Positions 34,445-42,177 of a DNA stretch of 64,000 nucleotides are shown here, in pieces (position 1 is the stretch's first letter; each line of letters begins with the position of its first letter). A program made the translations under genes and the position numbers. The notes under the pieces were generated by a model. That model was not told where the DNA came from. It searched no databases and saw only the letters and a list, made by a program, of their open reading frames with translations. The DNA is from CAYMRL01 sp964398985 (lineage in GTDB: Bacteria; Deinococcota; Deinococci; Deinococcales; Trueperaceae): positions 1 through 64,000 of the forward strand of contig CAYNOS010000009.1 in NCBI GenBank assembly GCA_964398985.1, given 5' to 3'.

Positions 34445-36508
34445 TCAGTTCAGATCGCGCGGAGTCTTGATCGGGTCAACTGGCAGCGGGAGCCGGCTCT
34501 TCAGTGTCGCTTGCCCGTGTCGTACCGAAGGCTCAGGCCGTCCAGGCTTGACGTTCGCCAACAAGTACCCCTGACCGAACTCGACGCCGGCCGAGATCAG
34601 CCAGGCTCGCTGATGCTCGGTCTCGATGCCTTCGGCCACCAGTTCCATTCCTATTCCTCGCGAGAACTCCACGAGTGCACGGATCAAGTGCTCATCCTTG
34701 CTCCGACGTCCGATGCCTCGCGTGAAGCTGGCATCGATCTTCAGCGACGAAACAGGTAGCCGATCCAAGGTGCTCAGAGACGAGTGCCCGGTTCCGAAAT
34801 CGTCGAGCGCTATGCGTACGCCCAGGCTCTCGAGTTCGGAGAGGATGGCTGCCGAGAGCTCGTAGTTCTCCAAGGCGCTGCGCTCCGTGATCTCCAAGAT
34901 CAGACGAGTCGCGGGAGCCCGGGTGGCCTCGAGCAAGGCTCTGACCCGGCCGGGAAGGTCGACATCGGACACGGACTGCGCTGAGAGGTTGACCGACACT
35001 GCGATGTCCGAACCGGCTTCGCTCCAGCGTGCCAGCTCTCGCACCGCGACTGCCAGGGCCCACTCGTCCAGTCGCCTTGCAAGACCGGTCGCCTCCGCCA
35101 GGCATATGAACTCGGTCGTCGGTACGCGGCCTCGCCGGGAGTGGTTCCAGCGCGCCAATGCCTCGACCGCCACGACTTCGCCGGTGGTGAGGCGGCAGAT
35201 TGGCTGGTAGTGCTGCTCGAGACCGCCCTCCTTGATAGCTTCGGCCAGCTCGTTCTCGAGGTAGATGCTGTGATACGTCTGCGAGTCGCTGCCCTGACGG
35301 TAGAACCGCATCGGAAGGCGCAGTGTCTTGGCTCGGTACATGGCTTTCTCGGCCTTCTGGAGAAGCGTATGCAGATCGACCCCGTCGCGTGGGAACAGCG
35401 AGACTCCGATGCTGGCCTCGAGTCGAACGCCTCGACCGCCAGCGCGAAAGGGTCTCTTGATGGCGTCCGCGATCCGCTCGACGGCGGCATGGGCCGTGGC
35501 TTCGGTCGCGCCCGGCAATACCATGGCAAACTCGTCGCCTCCGAGCCGAGCGATGTAGTCTCCGAGCCTCATCTGACCCTTCAGGCGCCTGGCGAGGTCC
35601 TGGAGCATCCGGTCACCTTGGTGCCTTCCCAGCGTGTCGTTGACCGCCTTGAAGCGATCGATGTCGAGGAGGACGATGGCGACCGAGCGACCGGTGCGCC
35701 CGTGATGATCGAACACCTGTTTGGCGGCGGCCTCCAGGAAGAAGTTGTTGGGGAGTTGTGTCAGCGGGTCGACGAACGATCGGTTGGCCAGTCTGCGCAC
35801 CAACGGCACTATGAGAGCGAGGAACGCCAACGTGATTCCGAGCACGCCGACCGTGACTATCCAGCGCGCGACGTTCAGTTCGCCTCTCAGTGCACCCAGG
35901 TCCTGAACCACCTCGATGGCGCCGGCAGGTTGCCCGGCGACCGTGCTCAGTGGAATCAGCGTCGAGTAGCTGCGACTGGGCGTTCCCAACAGCGAAGCCG
36001 AGAAGCGCGTCGAACGCTTGCCGGCCAGAGCCTCGGCGAGCTTGGCGTCCTGCGTAGGCTCCATGCCGACGAGGTCGGGATTGGTCGCGTAGGCGATGCG
36101 CCCGTGCTGGTCATAGGCACGAACAGCCACCGTGTTGGGGTTGCGCTCGGTGAGCGCGCCGAAGTGGGCCCAGGCATCGGCAGCGCCGTGAGCCGGTTCG
36201 GTGATGACGATCTTGCTGCCGTTCGTGTCGCTTGCGAGCCCGGTCTGTTGCAGGAGGCCAGCTACGTGAGAAGTTACCTCGCTGCTGCCGGCGTGAACGA
36301 TGCTGCTGGAGATGCGCAGCATCACGAAACTCGCGAGCAGCCAAGCCAGCCCCACCGCAGGAGCTACGATGCCCAGCGCTATTCCCAGCAGGTACCGTCG
36401 TTGCGGGTTGGCTCTGACAGTTCGGTCGGAAACCGTTCGGTGTCGCCGGTTGACTGGTGTGTTGGCTTGGTCGTGACGGGCGGGTGACCAGGCCGAGTTC
36501 CGCCGCAT
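34445..36508 (-). CDS. Membrane sensor with GGDEF and EAL domains
   Basis: 687-residue cyclic-di-GMP enzyme. Two TM segments (about 43-66 and 213-238) flank an extracytoplasmic sensor region. The GGDEF domain has an intact RLGGDEFA active site, and an I-site RLGD lies five residues upstream. The EAL domain also has its key residues: VEALARWNH, VNLSAQS, LILEITERS, LDDFGTGHSS, LKIDASF, AEGIE and FGQGYL. Both diguanylate cyclase and phosphodiesterase activities are therefore possible. The start is uncertain: ATG 36508 has no clear ribosome binding site, and the first 35 residues are basic and may not be translated. Confidence 0.92.
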   Translation of the reverse strand: MRRNSAWSPARHDQANTPVNRRHRTVSDRTVRANPQRRYLLGIALGIVAPAVGLAWLLASFVMLRISSSIVHAGSSEVTSHVAGLLQQTGLASDTNGSKIVITEPAHGAADAWAHFGALTERNPNTVAVRAYDQHGRIAYATNPDLVGMEPTQDAKLAEALAGKRSTRFSASLLGTPSRSYSTLIPLSTVAGQPAGAIEVVQDLGALRGELNVARWIVTVGVLGITLAFLALIVPLVRRLANRSFVDPLTQLPNNFFLEAAAKQVFDHHGRTGRSVAIVLLDIDRFKAVNDTLGRHQGDRMLQDLARRLKGQMRLGDYIARLGGDEFAMVLPGATEATAHAAVERIADAIKRPFRAGGRGVRLEASIGVSLFPRDGVDLHTLLQKAEKAMYRAKTLRLPMRFYRQGSDSQTYHSIYLENELAEAIKEGGLEQHYQPICRLTTGEVVAVEALARWNHSRRGRVPTTEFICLAEATGLARRLDEWALAVAVRELARWSEAGSDIAVSVNLSAQSVSDVDLPGRVRALLEATRAPATRLILEITERSALENYELSAAILSELESLGVRIALDDFGTGHSSLSTLDRLPVSSLKIDASFTRGIGRRSKDEHLIRALVEFSRGIGMELVAEGIETEHQRAWLISAGVEFGQGYLLANVKPGRPEPSVRHGQATLKSRLPLPVDPIKTPRDLN

Positions 36509-36527
36509 TTCACGATTGTCTCACCGT

Positions 36528-36570
36528 CAGATGAGAAGCGATGCGGCAAATGGACATCCCATCTCATCTG
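36528..36570. repeat. Inverted repeat between the GGDEF-EAL gene and surE
   Basis: CAGATGAGA (36528-36536) and TCTCATCTG (36562-36570) are exact reverse complements separated by 25 nt. It lies upstream of both divergent genes, so it may be an operator. A terminator is less likely, because no gene ends nearby. Confidence 0.45.
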
Positions 36571-36627
36571 GCGGTCCGCGGTGCTGCGGTGGTGGTGCCG
36601 ACGTGGGGCTATGATGTCTGGTCCTTG

Positions 36628-36711
36628 ATGCCTGACGGTGGCCTGCGGCGCACCATCTCGAGAGAGTGGTCCACGCCCGGGGCGTTCTTCGGGCGAGAGC
36701 CGGAGCCCTAG
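36628..36711 (+). CDS. Possible 27-residue leader ORF abutting surE
   Basis: ATG 36628 opens a 27-codon frame (starting MPDGGLRRTI) whose TAG stop at 36709-36711 is followed at once by the surE ATG. A TATGAT -10-like box at 36610-36615 lies 12 nt before its start. The tail of the ORF contains GGAG, which can serve as the surE ribosome binding site. It may be a translated leader that couples to surE; it could also be chance. Confidence 0.35.
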   Translation: MPDGGLRRTISREWSTPGAFFGREPEP

Positions 36712-37449
36712 ATGAGAATCCTAGTGAGCAATGACGACGGCATCTTCAGCCCCGGGATACTTGCGCTTGCGCGCGTGGCGGCCGACTTCGGTGACGTTCG
36801 CATCGTCGCCCCTGACGTAGAGCAATCGGCGATGAGCCATGCGATCACCGTGCGGCGGCCGCTACACTATCGCAGGACGCCCATCGACACCTTCGAGGCC
36901 TATCGCGTGGACGGGACCCCCGCGGACTGCGTCGCTTTGGGAACGCACCATTGGGATGCCGTCGACCTGGTGCTGACTGGCATCAACCTCGGCCACAACC
37001 TAGGTCACAACATCTGGCACTCCGGAACCGTGGCCGCTGCGAAGCAAGCGGCATTCCTTGGTATCCGAGCGGTCGCGTTCAGCGCCCCCTATAGCGACAG
37101 CCCAACTGACTACGACGTCCTGGGACCGTTCCTGCGCCGCGTGATCGATCATGCGATCGTCATGACCGATGGCCTTCTGCTCAACGTGAACTTCCCGGAC
37201 GAACCGATCGGGATGATGTGGACGAGGCAGTCAGTGAGGCACTACGAAGGCTACGTACTCCCGGGTGAGGATCCGATGGGTCGCCTCCACTACTGGTTCG
37301 CGGAAGAGCCTCGCGAACCGGTGGAGGAGGGCACCGACAGGTGGGCGATCGAGCAGAGGCTCGTCTCGGTCACTCCGCTGAGGCTCGATCTCACCGACGA
37401 CGTGTTGCTGGCACGCTCTCGCGCTGTCGACCCCCGGTGGGGAAGCTAG
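36712..37449 (+). CDS. surE: 5'/3'-nucleotidase SurE
   Basis: 245-residue SurE-family metal-dependent nucleotidase. The N-terminal SNDDGIFSPGI supplies the metal-binding Asp pair. APDVEQSAMSHAIT and VDGTPADCVALG follow, then LTGINLGHNLGHNIWHSGTVAAAKQAAFLG, which holds a further Asn ligand and the phosphate site. It dephosphorylates nucleoside monophosphates in stress and stationary phase in characterised bacteria. ATG 36712 is spaced 8 nt from GGAG and directly follows the stop of a short upstream ORF. It is convergent with an exonuclease gene 6 bp away. Confidence 0.93.
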   Translation: MRILVSNDDGIFSPGILALARVAADFGDVRIVAPDVEQSAMSHAITVRRPLHYRRTPIDTFEAYRVDGTPADCVALGTHHWDAVDLVLTGINLGHNLGHNIWHSGTVAAAKQAAFLGIRAVAFSAPYSDSPTDYDVLGPFLRRVIDHAIVMTDGLLLNVNFPDEPIGMMWTRQSVRHYEGYVLPGEDPMGRLHYWFAEEPREPVEEGTDRWAIEQRLVSVTPLRLDLTDDVLLARSRAVDPRWGS

Positions 37450-37455
37450 CGCGTC

Positions 37456-38373
37456 TCACGCTCGACCAGCAGAGACGTCGCGCAGATGCTCGAGTACCGC
37501 GATCACCAACCTGGCGTCCTCGGCTCCTCGGTGCGCCTGGGCGGCACGAGCCACGCCTTCGATCACAGCGGCTCTCTGTAGTCCGACAGCCCCGCGCCCG
37601 ACTCCTCGGCAGTGGGCGTACGCGTGCATGGCGCATTCGAACGGCGGCAAGTCGTGAGGCGCCCCCCACGCCCGCGACGACTGAAGTACCAGTCGCTCGT
37701 CGAAGGCGGCGTTCCAGGCGAGCACCCTGCGTCCGTCGATGCACTCGTGCAAGCGCGCGCTCACTTCCGGCCACCGGGGGGCGTCGCGCAGGTCTGCCGC
37801 GCTCAGGCGATTGACGCGGCTGGCAGCAGGATGCATCACTGCCCGCCTCGGTCTGACGAGCGTCTCCATGAGCAGCGTTCCGTCGGACGCTACCGCAGCG
37901 ACCTCGACGACCTCGTCATGAGCTCCGAGACCGGTGGTCTCGGTGTCGACGACCACGAAGCCCTCGCGGAACAACTCGATGAGCCAGCGCCGCGGGGCGT
38001 CAAGCAGCGTGGTTCTGCGCGCGGTGGCGGGACGAACGACCACGCCGAACGCGCGACCCTTTGGCTTCTCGTCTGGTGACGAGCGCAACGACGTTCGTCC
38101 CCGGCGCTCCTCAACTGGCACAGCGGCTGGTGTACTCCGACGCGGGAGCCTGGCCCAATCGTCGCCGCGCAGCTTGCGTGCTTCAGACGTGCTGTAGAGG
38201 GCGACCGCAGCCGGCCCCTCGGGGGCCACACTCTGCGGTTGCAGGTGCCGCAGCCACGCCACCGGCTCACCAAGGAGCACGAAGCCACCGGCACGAAGTT
38301 CGGGCTCGGTGCGAAGATCACGAGGGACTTGGCCAGGCTCCGTATAGACCGGCAGGCGATCGCCTTGCTCCAC
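37456..38373 (-). CDS. DnaQ-like 3'-5' exonuclease
   Basis: 305-residue protein. The C-terminal part (about 140-300) is a DEDD exonuclease: FVVVDTETTGLGAHDEVVEVAAV holds the first Asp-Glu, LAWNAAFDERLVLQ the second, and the third is in the AAQAHRGAEDARLV segment. The N-terminal 140 residues form an unassigned accessory region (PVYTEPGQVPRDLRT and GEPVAWLRHLQ). The frame is open well upstream, through the antisense of the CBS gene; a start at GTG 38373 is chosen because TAGACT lies 7 nt before it. It may act in DNA repair, proofreading or RNA processing. Confidence 0.8.
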   Translation of the reverse strand: MEQGDRLPVYTEPGQVPRDLRTEPELRAGGFVLLGEPVAWLRHLQPQSVAPEGPAAVALYSTSEARKLRGDDWARLPRRSTPAAVPVEERRGRTSLRSSPDEKPKGRAFGVVVRPATARRTTLLDAPRRWLIELFREGFVVVDTETTGLGAHDEVVEVAAVASDGTLLMETLVRPRRAVMHPAASRVNRLSAADLRDAPRWPEVSARLHECIDGRRVLAWNAAFDERLVLQSSRAWGAPHDLPPFECAMHAYAHCRGVGRGAVGLQRAAVIEGVARAAQAHRGAEDARLVIAVLEHLRDVSAGRA

Positions 38374-38380
38374 CGCAAGC

Positions 38381-38386
38381 AGTCTA
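38381..38386 (-). promoter_or_regulatory. -10 box of the exonuclease gene (leaderless type)
   Basis: On the minus strand TAGACT is followed by 7 nt and the GTG at 38373. It helps fix the start of a frame that has no other boundary. Confidence 0.45.
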
Positions 38387-38463
38387 GCTGCTGGCGAGTC
38401 ACCTCCTGCGACCGCCGCCACCGAGGTCCTAATATGAGCCGAGTCGGCGAAGGAGGTGGCGCT

Positions 38464-38907
38464 ATGCAAGTTCGGCGTACCGTCAGGCAACTGCTGCAAG
38501 ACAAGGGCTACAGCGTGTGGACGATCCATCCCGACGCCAGTGTGCTGGAAGCCCTGCAACTGATGGCGGACAAGAACATCGGATCTCTCGTAGTGATGGA
38601 CGGTTCGGCGGTCGTCGGTGTCTTCACGGAACGAGACTACGCGCGTAAGGTCGTCTTGCTCGGCCGTGCTTCCAGGCAGTTGGCCGTGCGTGAGATCATG
38701 ACGTCCGATCTCGTGACGGTCGGCGCCGACGCTTCGCTTGCCGACTGCATGCGCTTGATGACCGATCGCCGCGTGAGGCATCTGCCTGTCATGGAGAACG
38801 GTGCCCAGATCGGGCTCGTCTCCATAGGTGACGTGGTGAAGGCCGTGATGGCCGAGCAGGAGTTCCTCATCGAGCAGCTCCAGGGGTACATCCAAGGCGC
38901 GATCTGA
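38464..38907 (+). CDS. CBS-domain protein
   Basis: 147-residue protein made of two CBS motifs (about 10-68 and 75-132), a stand-alone Bateman module that usually binds adenosine nucleotides or SAM. Diagnostic segments are IGSLVVMDGSAVVGVFTERDYARK and VRHLPVMENGAQIGLVSIGDVVKAV. It has no catalytic domain, so it probably regulates a partner. ATG 38464 has a strong GGAGG site upstream; the open frame starting at 38239 overlaps the divergent exonuclease gene and is not used. Confidence 0.9.
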   Translation: MQVRRTVRQLLQDKGYSVWTIHPDASVLEALQLMADKNIGSLVVMDGSAVVGVFTERDYARKVVLLGRASRQLAVREIMTSDLVTVGADASLADCMRLMTDRRVRHLPVMENGAQIGLVSIGDVVKAVMAEQEFLIEQLQGYIQGAI

Positions 38908-38971
38908 CCATCAATCGATCGCACTTGTCTCGACCGTAAACCACCCTTGCCCGACTTTCACAAGTTCCTAC

Positions 38972-39000
38972 TTGGAAAAGCTGTGTGCTTCTGTTAGCCT
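38972..39000 (+). promoter_or_regulatory. Promoter of the Crp-type gene
   Basis: TTGGAA (38972-38977) and TAGCCT (38995-39000) are separated by exactly 17 bp, upstream of ATG 39016. Confidence 0.55.
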
Positions 39001-39015
39001 AGTTGGTGATAGGCG

Positions 39016-39639
39016 ATGATCAGGACGCTGCCTCACATGCAGTTGGCGCGAGGAGACACCCTTTACCGCGAGGGCGAGGAGGCATCGCAGCTCTACCTCG
39101 TCAGGTCCGGGGTGCTCCGCGTCAGTGTGCGGACGCTGTCACAGCGTCGAAGACTTGCAGACCTGGCGGGACCCGGCGATGTGCTCGGAACGGGCACCAT
39201 CGACGGCGGCGTGCATGTCGACACTGTGGTCGCAGCCGACGTGGCAGAGGTTGAGCCGATAGACATCGAGGCGACCTTGTTGAGCCGTCAGGGGCGCTCT
39301 GCTCTGGCTTCGGCCCTCAACCGGCAGATAGTGCGCAGCAGAGAGCTGGCAGACGACTTGGGACTGCCCATGGGCGCCAGGATCTGCAGGATGCTGGCGC
39401 GAATCGCCCAACGTCTCGGAGAGTCCACGGAGGGGCCGGTAGACGAATGGCGTCACCTGCCGTTCAGCCTGACCCACGACGACGTGGCGCTGATGGCAGG
39501 TTGTGCGAGGGTGACGGCTACCCGAGTGCTCGGCGAGCTTCGCGAGGCGGGCGTGCTCGACGGCGGCCGCGGTGACTATGTCCTGGTGCCTGGGGCTCTC
39601 GAAGAGGCAGCCGACAGATACGTCTACGACGTCCTGTAG
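39016..39639 (+). CDS. Crp/Fnr-family transcriptional regulator
   Basis: 207-residue regulator with an N-terminal cyclic nucleotide-binding-like beta barrel (about 8-110). The barrel includes GDTLYREGEEASQLYLVRSGVLRV. A C-terminal Crp winged helix follows, with recognition region LTHDDVALMAGCARVTATRVLGELREAGVLD (about 155-185). There are no Fnr-type cysteines, so an oxygen-sensing cluster is unlikely. The effector is unknown. A promoter with 17-bp spacing lies just upstream. Confidence 0.9.
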   Translation: MIRTLPHMQLARGDTLYREGEEASQLYLVRSGVLRVSVRTLSQRRRLADLAGPGDVLGTGTIDGGVHVDTVVAADVAEVEPIDIEATLLSRQGRSALASALNRQIVRSRELADDLGLPMGARICRMLARIAQRLGESTEGPVDEWRHLPFSLTHDDVALMAGCARVTATRVLGELREAGVLDGGRGDYVLVPGALEEAADRYVYDVL

Positions 39640-39887
39640 GCGTCAGCTGTCGCACCGCAGGGCTCCGTGCCAGCCGCTTGGCATTGCGACCGGAGAAAGT
39701 TCTCGTCGTTGGCGGTCGGGGCTGCATAGCATTGGCGGGGAGAGGGGGGGTGCCGCAAATCCTCCCGCAGCGATCCCACCAGAGGACACTCCCATCGTGT
39801 GCGGGCCGTCACCCTCCTCTCGGTTCTTCGGTGCAGAAGGGTCGCCCTGGCCGGGGTTGCACCTAGGAAAACGCAGTCCGAGCGTGG
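39640..39887. other. Intergenic stretch upstream of hup
   Basis: About 250 bp between the Crp-type gene and the hup promoter. I see no gene, repeat or hairpin that stands out. It is GC-rich, with a G-run near 39741-39750. Confidence 0.5.
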
Positions 39888-39893
39888 TAGAAC
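39888..39893 (+). promoter_or_regulatory. -10 box of hup (leaderless type)
   Basis: TAGAAC followed by 6 nt and ATG 39900, with no ribosome binding site. The same box and spacing occur before the GlcD-like gene at 8650. Confidence 0.45.
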
Positions 39894-39899
39894 CAAAGC

Positions 39900-40193
39900 A
39901 TGAACAAAACCGAGCTCATCGAGAAGCTTGCCCAGAAGACCGAGATCAGCACCGCTCTTGCAGCCAAGGTCGTCAACACCTTGTTCTCGACCGAGCCAAG
40001 AGAAGGCATCATCGCGGTCGAGCTCGACGCCGGCCGCAAGGTTCAGATCACTGGCTTCGGCACCTTCGAAACGCGTAGTCGGGCTGCCCGCAAGGGTGTG
40101 AACCCCGGTACTGGCGAGACGATCACGATTCCCGCACGCAAGTACGCCGCCTTCAAGGTGGGCAAGGGTCTCAAGGAGCGCGTCGAGAAGTAA
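39900..40193 (+). CDS. hup: HU-family DNA-binding protein
   Basis: 97-residue nucleoid protein of the HU/IHF family. The N-terminal MNKTELIEKLAQKTEIS helix and the DNA-binding arm with FGTFETRSRAARKGVNPGTGETI and PARKYAAFKVGKGLKERV are typical. It bends and compacts DNA. It has a strong intrinsic terminator 22 bp past its stop and appears monocistronic. In Deinococcus HU is abundant and essential; its presence here supports a chromosomal or chromid identity for this DNA. Confidence 0.95.
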   Translation: MNKTELIEKLAQKTEISTALAAKVVNTLFSTEPREGIIAVELDAGRKVQITGFGTFETRSRAARKGVNPGTGETITIPARKYAAFKVGKGLKERVEK

Positions 40194-40214
40194 GCCCCTC
40201 GCAATTCTTTGTGG

Positions 40215-40257
40215 CTGCGGCTGTCACGCTCTCTAGTGGCAGCCGCAGTTCTTTTCT
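40215..40257 (+). terminator. Rho-independent terminator of hup
   Basis: A 13-bp stem is formed by 40215-40227 (CTGCGGCTGTCAC) and 40236-40248 (GTGGCAGCCGCAG), with one G-T pair and an 8-nt loop. It is followed by TTCTTTTCT on the plus strand. Confidence 0.85.
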
Positions 40258-40608
40258 CTAGGCCAGGCTCTCGTTGCCGAGACCGCTCTTCATGTTCTTG
40301 CGAGCCCACGCATCGATCGAGTCGATGACGCCTTGGAGCTCACACCCTGCTGTGCTCAGCTCATAGCGAGTCTTCGGTGGCATGGTCGACTCGATCGTCT
40401 TCGTGACGATGCCCAGCCGCTCGAGATGGTCCAGGCGCTGAGTCAGCGTCGTGGTGTTGACGCCACCTACCGCGCGACTCAGGGCGTTGAAGCCGCTTGG
40501 TCCGGCGAGCAGGGCACGGATGATGTGCAGTACCCACTTCTCCTGAAGAAGCTCGATCGACTGGTGCACCGGGCACGGGGCCTCGGTTTCGTGGGTTCGT
40601 GAAGCCAC
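40258..40608 (-). CDS. HxlR-family transcriptional regulator
   Basis: 116-residue winged-helix regulator. Typical HxlR features are CPVHQSIELLQEKWVLHIIRALLAGPSGFNAL at about 12-43 (with the Cys near 12), LTQRLDHLERLGIV, and the wing RYELSTAGCELQGVI. HxlR proteins often sense redox or electrophiles through the N-terminal Cys. The GTG start at 40608 has TAGTGT 6 nt upstream. It is divergent from yceI, which it probably regulates. Confidence 0.88.
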   Translation of the reverse strand: MASRTHETEAPCPVHQSIELLQEKWVLHIIRALLAGPSGFNALSRAVGGVNTTTLTQRLDHLERLGIVTKTIESTMPPKTRYELSTAGCELQGVIDSIDAWARKNMKSGLGNESLA

Positions 40609-40614
40609 GCGCCA

Positions 40615-40620
40615 ACACTA
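40615..40620 (-). promoter_or_regulatory. -10 box of the HxlR gene (leaderless type)
   Basis: TAGTGT on the minus strand, 6 nt before GTG 40608, with no ribosome binding site. Confidence 0.45.
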
Positions 40621-40637
40621 GCACATCGAAGAGAACT

Positions 40638-40666
40638 TCAAGTGCTTGACACTTTGGTGTGCTTGA
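40638..40666 (+). promoter_or_regulatory. Candidate HxlR operator with repeats
   Basis: TCAAGTGCTTGA (40638-40649) is an inverted repeat, TCAAG/CTTGA. GTGCTTGA occurs as a direct repeat at 40642-40649 and 40659-40666. These overlap the -35 box and spacer of the yceI promoter. HxlR binding is inferred from position. Confidence 0.5.
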
Positions 40667-40675
40667 GAATATGGT
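40646..40675 (+). promoter_or_regulatory. yceI promoter, TTGACA-N18-TATGGT
   Basis: A consensus -35 TTGACA (40646-40651) is 18 bp from TATGGT (40670-40675). The 5' untranslated region would be about 47 nt, carrying an AAGGAG site. Confidence 0.7.
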
Positions 40676-40728
40676 GTACCGCATCGGGGCCGTAGCGCCT
40701 TCGAACTACCCACTCCAAGGAGTCACCG

Positions 40729-41268
40729 ATGAACTGGAACCTCGACAAGGACCACAGCAGTGTTGAATTCGCCGTACGCCACCTGGGCTTCGCAACGGTC
40801 CGCGGCCTTTTCGACGACTTCGATGTCGTCGTCACGACCAATGACAACGGCGTCCCATCGTCGGTGCGTGCGGAAATCGCGGTGGCCAGCATCCGGACCG
40901 GCGCACCTGATCGCGACGCTCACCTGCGGTCACCCGACTTCTTCGATGCCGACGTCCATCCGAAGGTGTCCTTCGTATCCACCGGCGTAGTCCCGCTCGG
41001 CGACCGGCGCTATCGAGTGGAAGGGCAGCTGACGGTCCGCGGCCAGACTCACCCCGCCTCACTGGTGACCGAGGTCAGCGACTTCACCACCGACCCATGG
41101 GGTAACCAGCGGCTGGCGGCGCATACGACGGGGAAGATCGACCGCAGCCAGTGGGGCTTGACCTGGAACCAAGTCCTTGAGGCGGGATCTCTGCTGGTCG
41201 GCGAGGAAGTGCGCTTGACCATCGATACACAGGTGGTCGCCGAGAAGTCGCTGGTCGCCGCTGGCTGA
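40729..41268 (+). CDS. yceI: YceI-family lipid-binding-like protein
   Basis: 179-residue YceI-type beta-barrel (lipocalin-like) protein. It starts WNLDKDHSSVEFAVRHLGFATVRG, and has the conserved FFDADVHPKVSF and GQLTVRGQTHPASL segments, as well as IDRSQWGLTWNQVLEAGSLLVGEEVRLTID. Family members bind isoprenoids or other amphiphiles and are often stress-induced. No signal peptide is present, so this is a cytoplasmic version. AAGGAG precedes ATG. The divergent HxlR gene suggests inducible expression. Confidence 0.9.
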   Translation: MNWNLDKDHSSVEFAVRHLGFATVRGLFDDFDVVVTTNDNGVPSSVRAEIAVASIRTGAPDRDAHLRSPDFFDADVHPKVSFVSTGVVPLGDRRYRVEGQLTVRGQTHPASLVTEVSDFTTDPWGNQRLAAHTTGKIDRSQWGLTWNQVLEAGSLLVGEEVRLTIDTQVVAEKSLVAAG

Positions 41269-41452
41269 ACTCAGCAGTCCGCCACTCGTCAAACAACTCG
41301 ACGGCGCCGCCCCCGCCCTCGCCCGCCCGGCAGTCATCCTTCGGTGCGCGGGGGACAAAGCGCCCTAAGCACCACCCTCGCCGAGCACTAGCCTTGAGGC
41401 GGTACGGGACGACCTCCTCGCGAGGGAGCTGGACGATTGAGCGTTCGCGCGC
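41269..41452. other. Intergenic stretch, convergent region
   Basis: First part of a 317-bp gap between the convergent yceI and TetR genes. No credible gene is seen; long frames here on both strands look like GC-biased chance frames. Confidence 0.5.
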
Positions 41453-41496
41453 CATGCTCCTGCTCGAGCGTCCACTTCCGACGAGCGAGGAGCATG
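41453..41496. terminator. Strong stem-loop between yceI and the TetR gene
   Basis: CATGCTCCT (41453-41461) pairs with AGGAGCATG (41488-41496). After a one-base bulge GCTCG (41462-41466) pairs with CGAGC (41482-41486), leaving a 15-nt loop. It lies between two convergent genes. There is no U-tract, so it may act as a Rho-dependent or transcript-end structure on either strand. Confidence 0.45.
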
Positions 41497-41585
41497 ATTC
41501 GCCCCGTTCTGAGTCGGCCGGAGCCGTCTTCTCGGTGTTGCGGCTCCGGCCCTCCCATGTCTTCCATCGAGATCCGCGTGGGAGT

Positions 41586-42152
41586 TCAATCGATCGCGAT
41601 CAGCCGGCGAGCCGCTTCGAGGGCTGCTTGTGCGGGCTGCGATCCGCCCCTGACGAGACTTGCGATCGAGGCTCCTTCGATGAGGACCAGCAGCTCTTCG
41701 GCGAGTTGCTCGGGGCGATCGAGGCCTGCCTGACGAGCCCGTTCGGCGAAGTACTCCCTGGTGGTCTCGTGATGCGCCTGCGCGTAAGGGCGTGCGGCAT
41801 TGAGTTGCCCGCCAAGCTCCACTGTCGCTGCAACCAATGGGCAGCCTCGGAAGTCCGGCGTCTCCGACCACTCGACCATCATCTCGAACACTGCAAGTAG
41901 CTGGCCGAGAGGGTCTTCCGAACGTGCAGAGGCGCGCTCCAGCCATTCGCCGCGCTCGTTGCGTCGCCGCTCGAGGACCGCCTTGACGAGGGCGTCCTTG
42001 GAGGGGAAGTGGTGATAGAGGGTCATTCGCGCCACGCCGGCCCGTGCGATGATCTCGTTGATGCCCACGTTGGAAACGCCGCGCGTGTAGAACAATCTCG
42101 CGGCTGCGTCCAGCAGCCTGTCGGCCGCGCCGGGACCCTGTTGCTCGCTCAT
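41586..42152 (-). CDS. TetR-family transcriptional regulator
   Basis: 188-residue TetR regulator. The N-terminal helix-turn-helix (about 12-55) reads RLFYTRGVSNVGINEIIARAGVARMTLYHHFPSK, the family hallmark. The C-terminal ligand domain contains GCPLVAATVELG. ATG 42152 is chosen because TACGAT lies 6 nt before it; the in-frame ATG at 42167 would lie upstream of that box. A palindrome sits just upstream. The adjacent divergent gene is a LysN-like aminotransferase. Regulated targets are unknown. Confidence 0.88.
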   Translation of the reverse strand: MSEQQGPGAADRLLDAAARLFYTRGVSNVGINEIIARAGVARMTLYHHFPSKDALVKAVLERRRNERGEWLERASARSEDPLGQLLAVFEMMVEWSETPDFRGCPLVAATVELGGQLNAARPYAQAHHETTREYFAERARQAGLDRPEQLAEELLVLIEGASIASLVRGGSQPAQAALEAARRLIAID

Positions 42153-42158
42153 GAAGTA

Positions 42159-42177
42159 ATCGTACATACCGTTCGGT
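42159..42177 (-). promoter_or_regulatory. TetR-gene -10 box and palindromic operator
   Basis: ACCGTTCGGT (42168-42177) is a 10-bp palindrome-like site (ACCG/CGGT) of the kind bound by TetR proteins. It directly precedes the -10 box TACGAT (42164-42159 on the minus strand), which is 6 nt before ATG 42152. Autoregulation is likely. Confidence 0.6.

Noticed and set aside
38374..38895. N-terminal extension of the exonuclease frame through the CBS gene
   Set aside because: This part is the antisense of the CBS protein. A TAGACT box and GTG at 38373 give a better start.
41365..41946. Frames on both strands in the yceI-TetR gap
   Set aside because: They run into the TetR gene in other frames and show no motifs; the gap is better explained by a hairpin-containing intergenic region.
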